A DNA stretch of 64,000 nucleotides from Oscillospiraceae bacterium (GTDB lineage Bacteria > Bacillota > Clostridia > Oscillospirales > Acutalibacteraceae), in assembly GCA_015065725.1 (NCBI GenBank), contig SVPV01000001.1:55434-119433 (forward strand), in the 5' to 3' direction. The notes under the pieces are model-generated. The model was not told the origin of the DNA and searched no databases. It saw nothing but the letters and a program-made list of their open reading frames with translations. Positions 58,093 through 64,000 of the stretch are shown here, in pieces. Each line of letters starts with the position of its first letter. Position 1 is the stretch's first letter. The position numbers and the translations under genes are program-made.

Positions 58093-58680
58093 TTATTTTT
58101 TAACAGTTGCTTCGCCAAGTGAAATATCGGCAAATACCTCTTTAGCTTCATAGTTGCCAAGCATAGTGCCTTCACCGTCAATGGTTATTTTATACTTGTT
58201 GTCTGATGATGGCTTTTTTACTTTAAAATTAAGGGTTATAACAGTACCATTCTTATTAACATCTTTATTATCAGAAGAATATACTAAAGAAGAAATTTTA
58301 TTATCCTTGACAGCAACTTCGTGTTCTGTATGGATTTCACCATCTTCGTAATCTACGTAAGTAAGAAGTTCAGTATCATACTTAAATACAAATGTACCTG
58401 CACAAAAACCTGGGTTGTCGTTTATTTTTACAGGTATTGAAATAATTGAGTTTTTCTTTGCTTTTTTAGCCTCAACTGTAACCTCGGTATTCGGCTTTTT
58501 GTCTTCGCTTGAAGCATTTTCTGAAGAATCGCCGCTTGAAATAACGCTGGAGGACGGTGTGCTGTCATTATCGTCCTTATCAGTTTTTCCAAAGGTGCCT
58601 GTAATACTAAAAATTGCAATAACTACTGCTAAAAGGGCAAATACGCCAACTACAATTCCTAAAACTAGCTTTTTGTTCAT
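58093..58680 (-). CDS. Membrane-anchored cohesin-like domain protein
   Basis: N-terminal TM (LVLGIVVGVFALLAVVIAIF), Ser/Asp/Glu linker, then cohesin-like VTVEAKKAKKNSIISIPVKINDNPGFCAGTFVFKYDTELLTYVDYEDGEI...NGTVITLNFKVKK. Confidence 0.75.
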   Translation of the reverse strand: MNKKLVLGIVVGVFALLAVVIAIFSITGTFGKTDKDDNDSTPSSSVISSGDSSENASSEDKKPNTEVTVEAKKAKKNSIISIPVKINDNPGFCAGTFVFKYDTELLTYVDYEDGEIHTEHEVAVKDNKISSLVYSSDNKDVNKNGTVITLNFKVKKPSSDNKYKITIDGEGTMLGNYEAKEVFADISLGEATVKK

Positions 58681-58708
58681 TTTGTTTTCTCCTTAATTTA
58701 AAATGTTT

Positions 58709-59593
58709 TTAGATATTATCATATTCGCCATTGTTGATTTTCTCTTTTATTGCGGCTACAACGCTTTCCTTGTCTTCTTTATACGTAACGCCATACCATT
58801 TATCTTCAGCAATAAGTACCTCTACAGCCTTTTCGCCTGTGGTTATGAGCTTTGAAACTACGCTAGGTAAGTAAAATTCAGATTTTGGAACATTTATCTT
58901 TTCGCCTAAAAATTCTTTTAAATCGCGGTCTATATAGCTGAATATATCGGTTGAAAATCCCCACATGTTCATAGATACGACTGTATCGGCAGGTAATTCT
59001 ATCCAATTTTCACCGTCTTCGGTGTATTTGCAGTCTATAATTTTTGTGCGTTCAACAACGCCCAGAAGCTTATTGTTCTCTATAGTGCATACTCCGCGTG
59101 AAACCGAGCCGTTTTCGGTTAGAGTATTCACAAGACGGAAGCCGACCATACAGTAATCCTTTGACTGTTGTTTTAAATGCTCATAAATCTTTTTAAATGC
59201 ATCGGGACCGTAGTAATCGTCAGCATTAATAACAGCAAAGGGTGTATGGACCTTGTCTTTTGCACACCATACTGCGTGAGCGGTACCCCAAGGCTTTTCG
59301 CGGTCCTTGGGACAAGCAAAGCCATCGGGTAGCTTATATGTTTCCTGAAAAGCGTATTCTACATCAATCTGCTTTTCGATACGCTTGCCTACAAGCTCTT
59401 TAAACTCTTTTTCGATTGCTTCTTTAATAATAAATACAACCTTATTAAAGCCTGCTTTTTTAGCATCATAAACCGAAAAGTCAAGTATAGCCTCTCCGTT
59501 GGGGCCTACAGGCTCAACCTGCTTAAGACCGCCGAAACGGCTTCCCATACCTGCCGCCATTACCACTAATGTGGCATTAAATTTATTATCCAT
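58709..59593 (-). CDS. Sugar nucleotidyltransferase (NTP_transferase family)
   Basis: VVMAAGMGSRFGGLKQVEPVGPNGEAILDFSVYDA; PWGTAHAVWCAKD; INADDYYG. Confidence 0.85.
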   Translation of the reverse strand: MDNKFNATLVVMAAGMGSRFGGLKQVEPVGPNGEAILDFSVYDAKKAGFNKVVFIIKEAIEKEFKELVGKRIEKQIDVEYAFQETYKLPDGFACPKDREKPWGTAHAVWCAKDKVHTPFAVINADDYYGPDAFKKIYEHLKQQSKDYCMVGFRLVNTLTENGSVSRGVCTIENNKLLGVVERTKIIDCKYTEDGENWIELPADTVVSMNMWGFSTDIFSYIDRDLKEFLGEKINVPKSEFYLPSVVSKLITTGEKAVEVLIAEDKWYGVTYKEDKESVVAAIKEKINNGEYDNI

Positions 59594-59699
59594 AACAACT
59601 ACTCCGTTAATTCATATATATAATATAAGTATATATTCATATAACACCAAATGTCAAGCAGTATTTTTTTAAGTAAGGCTATTAACAGTGTATAAAAAA

Positions 59700-59731
59700 A
59701 TTACCCCGTAGCGTTTAAACTACGAGGTAAT
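59700..59731 (-). terminator. Hairpin downstream of the 3D/G5 protein gene
   Basis: ttaccccgtag / ctacgaggtaa stem with one mismatch. Confidence 0.5.
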
Positions 59732-59735
59732 AAAA

Positions 59736-60818
59736 TTACTCTAAAATATAAATTTCAACGTTTCTTCTACCAAAGGCTGAACATTCACCACGAGAAGAAA
59801 AGAATAAATCCACATTGTTAGGATATTTTTTTGTAAATCCGCCGGTATCGGCTGCAACGGCATAACCGTATATAAATTTACCGTCACTTGACTTTATATA
59901 CATCTTTGTTCCGTAAGGTATAACGTTAGGGTTAACCGCAATATAACCAGGCTGTGGTGCTACACCGGTTGCACAGTTATGACCGGTATATGTGTAAGCA
60001 GTAGCCTGTACGGTTATGTGCTTTTTATAGTTGGTTGGAACACCGTTCATATCAAGCTCAATGCTAGAGGGGGGAACAAGAGTAGATATTGTTTTAACCG
60101 AAGCACTGGTGGTAACAGCAACACTCGTTTTAACCGAGGTTGTTTTTGTGCCTACAATCTTTTTGGTGTTAACGGGTGCGGTAACAACTTCGCTACTGTC
60201 AATTATGGTTTCAACGGTTTGACCGTTAACTACCTTGTGTGTGCAGTTAATCTGCTGTACACCGTCTGAGCCTTGCTCAATTTTTTGGGTGCCGTTTTTG
60301 TAATCAGAAGAATAAACAGTTATGGTTTTTGCGGGAATGGTTTCGGTATAGCTGTCAGTAATATAATCGATATTTGTATAGTCGATATATATTGTATTCT
60401 TAACAACCGTATCAAGTGCGGGTTCAACCATATCGTAACTGTCAACCGTATAACCTGCATTTTTAAGAATGCTTTCAACGGTTGTATTACCAGTTACCTC
60501 AACCGTTTCGGTTTTATCACCTATTGTAACATAAACAGGGTAGGTATATGCTATGTTGATTTTTCCTGCATTTACTTTAACAATCTTATAATTGTTTGAT
60601 TTAAGGCCTGCTGAATTAAGTTTGTTTTCAAGTCCGGCAAAAAAAGAATTAACTTTGTATGTGCTTTCACCGTCAAATATAACGTATGTTCTTATTGAGT
60701 AGCTAATTAATGTAGTAATAATCATAACTACCGCAGTAAGAAAGGCAATGCAGGGAATTCGCTTCTCGTTTAGCTTTTCATAAAGAGAACAAAAAGCGGT
60801 TTTTATTCCTTTTAACAT
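59736..60818 (-). CDS. 3D domain protein with DUF348/G5-like domains (YabE-like cell wall protein)
   Basis: N-terminal TM; TVESILKNAGYTVDSYDMVEP DUF348-like; C-terminal VQATAYTYTG...AVNPNVIPYGTKMYI...YAVAADTGG...VDLFFSS 3D motif. Confidence 0.88.
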   Translation of the reverse strand: MLKGIKTAFCSLYEKLNEKRIPCIAFLTAVVMIITTLISYSIRTYVIFDGESTYKVNSFFAGLENKLNSAGLKSNNYKIVKVNAGKINIAYTYPVYVTIGDKTETVEVTGNTTVESILKNAGYTVDSYDMVEPALDTVVKNTIYIDYTNIDYITDSYTETIPAKTITVYSSDYKNGTQKIEQGSDGVQQINCTHKVVNGQTVETIIDSSEVVTAPVNTKKIVGTKTTSVKTSVAVTTSASVKTISTLVPPSSIELDMNGVPTNYKKHITVQATAYTYTGHNCATGVAPQPGYIAVNPNVIPYGTKMYIKSSDGKFIYGYAVAADTGGFTKKYPNNVDLFFSSRGECSAFGRRNVEIYILE

Positions 60819-61222
60819 TCAATAACTCCTTTAAAACTTGTTTGAACTTTTTAAACTCTTCAAAACGCCTTGCTATTATATATGCTAAAAAACACTATGT
60901 CAAGGACATCGAAAATCAAAAAATTATTAAAAATGACGAAAAAAACTCAAAAATTCAAAAGGTTACAAAGTTGTAACCAATTTTATTTGTAATTAAATGT
61001 CATTTTATGTTAAAAAACTTGTGCAAACCGACGATTTTGCAGAGTTGGTAATAAACGGGTAGGGTACTCACATCTATATTATATTCGGTTTTTTAAAGAA
61101 ATATGCAAAAACATCAAGGTTTTATAAAATAAAAACTTTACAAAAGTTGTCGAAAATGGTATTATTAATTTTAATGGTAATTTATATGTTATCTACTATA
61201 ATTATTTGGAGGATGAGAAAAA

Positions 61223-62596
61223 ATGAAACTTATCTATGGCGTTAAGGACAAACCGGCGTTTGGACAAATGATTGTCTTTGCAATTCAACAGTTGCTTGCA
61301 ATTATGGCGGCTACCATTGCTGTTCCTGCTATTGTTGGCAATGGTATGAGTGCTTCGGCAGCACTTTTCGGTGCAGGTGTGGGAACTATTGTTTACCAGC
61401 TTTTCACCAAATTTAGAAGTCCAGTATTCCTTGGATCTTCTTTCGCGTTTATCAATTCTATGCTTGCAGCTTTTGCAGGCGGCGTTTCAATGAGCCTTGG
61501 TATGCTAGGTCTTGTTATCGGTGCTATTTTAGCAGGTCTTGTTTATGTTTTTATAGCGATTATTGTAAAACTAGTAGGTGTTAAGTGGATTAATAATTTA
61601 ATGCCACCCGTTGTTATTGGACCTACAGTTGCTATTATCGGTCTTTCTCTTGCAGGTGCCGCTATTAACGATGTTTTCTCCTATGGTGAAAAAAGTGGAG
61701 CCGGCGGATTTATTATGAACGGCTTTACTTGGGTTTCTTTTATTTGTGCATTGGTTACCTTGGTTGTGGTTGTTCTATGCTCAACCTACGGTAAGAAGAT
61801 GGCTAAGCTTATTCCTTTTATTATAGGTATTCTTGCTGGTTACGCATTAGCACTAATTTTTACACTTATTGGTAGTGCTACAGGAAATGAATCTCTTATG
61901 ATTTTGGATTTTGCTCCCTTTAAGGCTCTGGTTTCTGACGGCGTAACTCTTAAGACCTTCCTTTCTGTTCCTGAGTTCACATTCTTAAATGCTTTTGACG
62001 GTATTAAGGAATTCAAGTGGTCTTATGTTGCAACTATTGCTGTGGCTTACGTTCCGGTTGCATTTGTTGTTTTTGCGGAGCATATTGCTGACCACAAAAA
62101 TCTTTCTTCTATTATTGAAAGCGACCTTCTTGAAGACCCAGGTCTTTCAAGAACCCTTTTAGGTGACGGCGTAGGTTCTATGGTTGGTGCTTTCTTTGGC
62201 GGATGCCCTAACACGACATACGGTGAGTCTGTTGGATGCGTTGCTATTACAAGAAACGCCTCGGTTGCTACCATTACTTCAACAGCTATTTTAGCAATTC
62301 TTATCTCTTTTGTATCACCTTTCGTTGCTTTCCTTGACTCTATTCCAGGTTGCGTAATGGGCGGCGTTTGTATCACCCTTTACGGCTTTATTGCTGTTTC
62401 AGGTCTTAAAATGCTTCAAAAGGTTGACCTTGAGCAGAATAAGAACCTATTTACCGCCTCGGTTATCCTTATTGCAGGTATCGGCGGTATGGCAATGTCT
62501 ATAGGTAAGGTTACTATTACCTCAATTGCTTGTGCTTTAATTCTTGGAATTATTGTTAATATTATACTTTCCATCAAAAAGACTGATGCAGAATAA
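61223..62596 (+). CDS. Uracil/xanthine permease, NCS2 family
   Basis: VFAIQQLLAIMAATIAVPAIVG, PPVVIGPTVAIIGLSLA, GDGVGSMVGAFFGGCPNTTYGESVG. Confidence 0.92.
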   Translation: MKLIYGVKDKPAFGQMIVFAIQQLLAIMAATIAVPAIVGNGMSASAALFGAGVGTIVYQLFTKFRSPVFLGSSFAFINSMLAAFAGGVSMSLGMLGLVIGAILAGLVYVFIAIIVKLVGVKWINNLMPPVVIGPTVAIIGLSLAGAAINDVFSYGEKSGAGGFIMNGFTWVSFICALVTLVVVVLCSTYGKKMAKLIPFIIGILAGYALALIFTLIGSATGNESLMILDFAPFKALVSDGVTLKTFLSVPEFTFLNAFDGIKEFKWSYVATIAVAYVPVAFVVFAEHIADHKNLSSIIESDLLEDPGLSRTLLGDGVGSMVGAFFGGCPNTTYGESVGCVAITRNASVATITSTAILAILISFVSPFVAFLDSIPGCVMGGVCITLYGFIAVSGLKMLQKVDLEQNKNLFTASVILIAGIGGMAMSIGKVTITSIACALILGIIVNIILSIKKTDAE

Positions 62597-62620
62597 TTAA
62601 TTCCTAAACAGTTATAAATT

Positions 62621-62648
62621 AAAGGCTCACACCGAGGTGTGAGCCTTT
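62621..62648. terminator. Bidirectional terminator
   Basis: AAAGGCTCACACC-GA-GGTGTGAGCCTTT, 13-bp perfect stem between convergent genes. Confidence 0.8.
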
Positions 62649-62665
62649 TGCTATCTACATATATA

Positions 62666-63616
62666 TTATCCTAATAACATAGTGAACAAAGCGTACATTA
62701 TAGGCATTGTAATTATTGAAAAAGTGTGGGAAATTATCGACATTGAGGCACCAAGTGAGGCGTCATGACCTGAGCTTGCTGGGTAAACTACCGTGTTAAG
62801 ACCGTGCGGTGCAGAGAATGCGAATAATATTAATAAAAGAGCGGTTTTACTACAGCCTAAAACTGCAAAAACAGCAACAATAATTGTAGGGGCTATAATC
62901 AATCTCATAATCGATGCATAATAAGCTTTTTTATTTGTTAATATCTCTTTTAAATTGTACTGACCTACAACTACACCTAAAAGTAACATCGCTATAGGCC
63001 CCATACAACCGCCGAGACTTGAAAGCGTTTGACTGATGAATTGGGGTAAAACATTAATAAGTCCCGTTATACCGATTAAGACACCTGTAAGAGCCATTAC
63101 CGTGGGGAATTTTACGGCATTTTTAAGAAATAGCAGCTTGCCTTTAACTCTTTTCGTGGGTATAAGTATCGAAACACCCCAAGTGGTAACAAGAATTGTT
63201 AATGGCATTGTGAAAACTATATATTTATATAACATTTCGTCGCCAAAAATAGCAAGAACCAAGGGCTGACCCATATATGCAAAATTCCCAAAAGCAATAG
63301 CATATTTATAAACGCGGTTTTGGTAGCCATCTTTTGCAAAAAAACCTGCCACCAAATAGGAAATAAATATAGCTAATATACCTGCTGCCAAACCGTAAAG
63401 GATTAAAACATATTCCTTTGAGATTGACTCTGGTGTGCAGTTTTTTGAAAGAGAACTAAGGCTTAAAGCGGGTCCTAAAATATAGTATTCAAGTCTTGAT
63501 AGAGCGGTAGCGGTATCCTTGGGTAAAAGCTTAAATTTAGACATTGCATACCCAAACAAAATGCATGTAAATAATACAAGCATAGGGGATAAAGTAGCAT
63601 AAAAGGTTGACAACAT
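62666..63616 (-). CDS. AEC (auxin efflux carrier) family transporter
   Basis: ~10 hydrophobic segments; LLLGVVVGQYNLKEIL, FAYMGQPLVLAIFGDE, SAPHGLNTVVYPASSGHDASLGASMSIISHTFSIITMP. Confidence 0.88.
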   Translation of the reverse strand: MLSTFYATLSPMLVLFTCILFGYAMSKFKLLPKDTATALSRLEYYILGPALSLSSLSKNCTPESISKEYVLILYGLAAGILAIFISYLVAGFFAKDGYQNRVYKYAIAFGNFAYMGQPLVLAIFGDEMLYKYIVFTMPLTILVTTWGVSILIPTKRVKGKLLFLKNAVKFPTVMALTGVLIGITGLINVLPQFISQTLSSLGGCMGPIAMLLLGVVVGQYNLKEILTNKKAYYASIMRLIIAPTIIVAVFAVLGCSKTALLLILFAFSAPHGLNTVVYPASSGHDASLGASMSIISHTFSIITMPIMYALFTMLLG

Positions 63617-63748
63617 ATATTAATACACCTTTCATTGTTGTAAAGAAATTCATTTTAAACAAAATTATACAGTAATAAGCAGAGAAAAGCAAGCCAAAAG
63701 AATTAAAAACAAATTTATAAAAAAGTTTAAATTATTCTAAAAAAGGTC

Positions 63749-63777
63749 TTGCAATATTTAAATGTTTATGCTATAAT
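63749..63777 (+). promoter_or_regulatory. Promoter of initiator tRNA
   Basis: TTGCAA, 17-nt spacer, TATAAT. Confidence 0.7.
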
Positions 63778-63808
63778 AATTTGGCAGTAAAAAGCATAAA
63801 CTAAATAT

Positions 63809-63884
<76 letters not shown>

Positions 63885-63920
63885 ACATTGCGAACCGAAA
63901 AAGATATCGGTTCGGAAAAC

Positions 63921-63951
63921 CCAGAAACCACAACGGTTTCTGGGTTTTTTC
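63921..63951 (+). terminator. Terminator downstream of tRNA-fMet
   Basis: CCCAGAAACC-ACAAC-GGTTTCTGGG followed by TTTTTT; preceded by another hairpin CGAACCGA/TCGGTTCG. Confidence 0.85.
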
Positions 63952-64000
63952 GTGCCATTTTTCAAGGTGGAATTCAAAAGATATCATTTCCCAAAAACGA

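Noticed and set aside
59979-60599. Plus-strand ORFs of 96, 63 and 108 aa
   Set aside because: Antisense to the 3D/G5 protein, which has clear domains on the minus strand.
60960-61222. Purine riboswitch upstream of the NCS2 permease
   Set aside because: No purine-aptamer core or loop-loop motifs could be found by eye; left as an unassigned intergenic region.

Overview
The window looks like chromosomal DNA from a low-to-mid GC gut Clostridia (Ruminococcaceae/Oscillospiraceae-like; lineage inferred from gene content only). The left ~25 kb is core genome: a purine operon (3' end of a probable IMP cyclohydrolase, AICAR transformylase, purD, purL, fhs), an hprK-ROK-murB-rapZ-whiA-dnaE cluster, and the rimP-nusA-ylxR-ylxQ-infB-rbfA-nrnA-truB-ribF operon. 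The accessory part starts near 24.6 kb. The most interesting content is a tandem pair of ~1,760-aa secreted multidomain proteins (27194-32470 and 32673-37973). Each has galactose-binding/discoidin-like and CBM-like modules, InlB-type repeats, an internal dockerin-like double EF-hand, and a C-terminal calcineurin-like metallophosphoesterase. About 20 kb away is a small membrane-anchored protein with a cohesin-like domain (58093-58680, minus strand), which suggests a cohesin-dockerin surface system carrying phosphoesterases. Other notable items: a membrane-anchored serpin with a Met-Ser P1-P1' prediction, transcribed divergently from a possibly leaderless dusB; a C5-methyltransferase/PD-(D/E)xK endonuclease single-ORF restriction-modification fusion with an internal Shine-Dalgarno and ATG; a bile salt hydrolase-like gene; a tRNA-Arg with a small downstream element bounded by copies of its own 3' end; a GPH symporter/GH2 locus; and several long perfect intergenic palindromes. 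All product calls come from reading motifs. No database searches were run.
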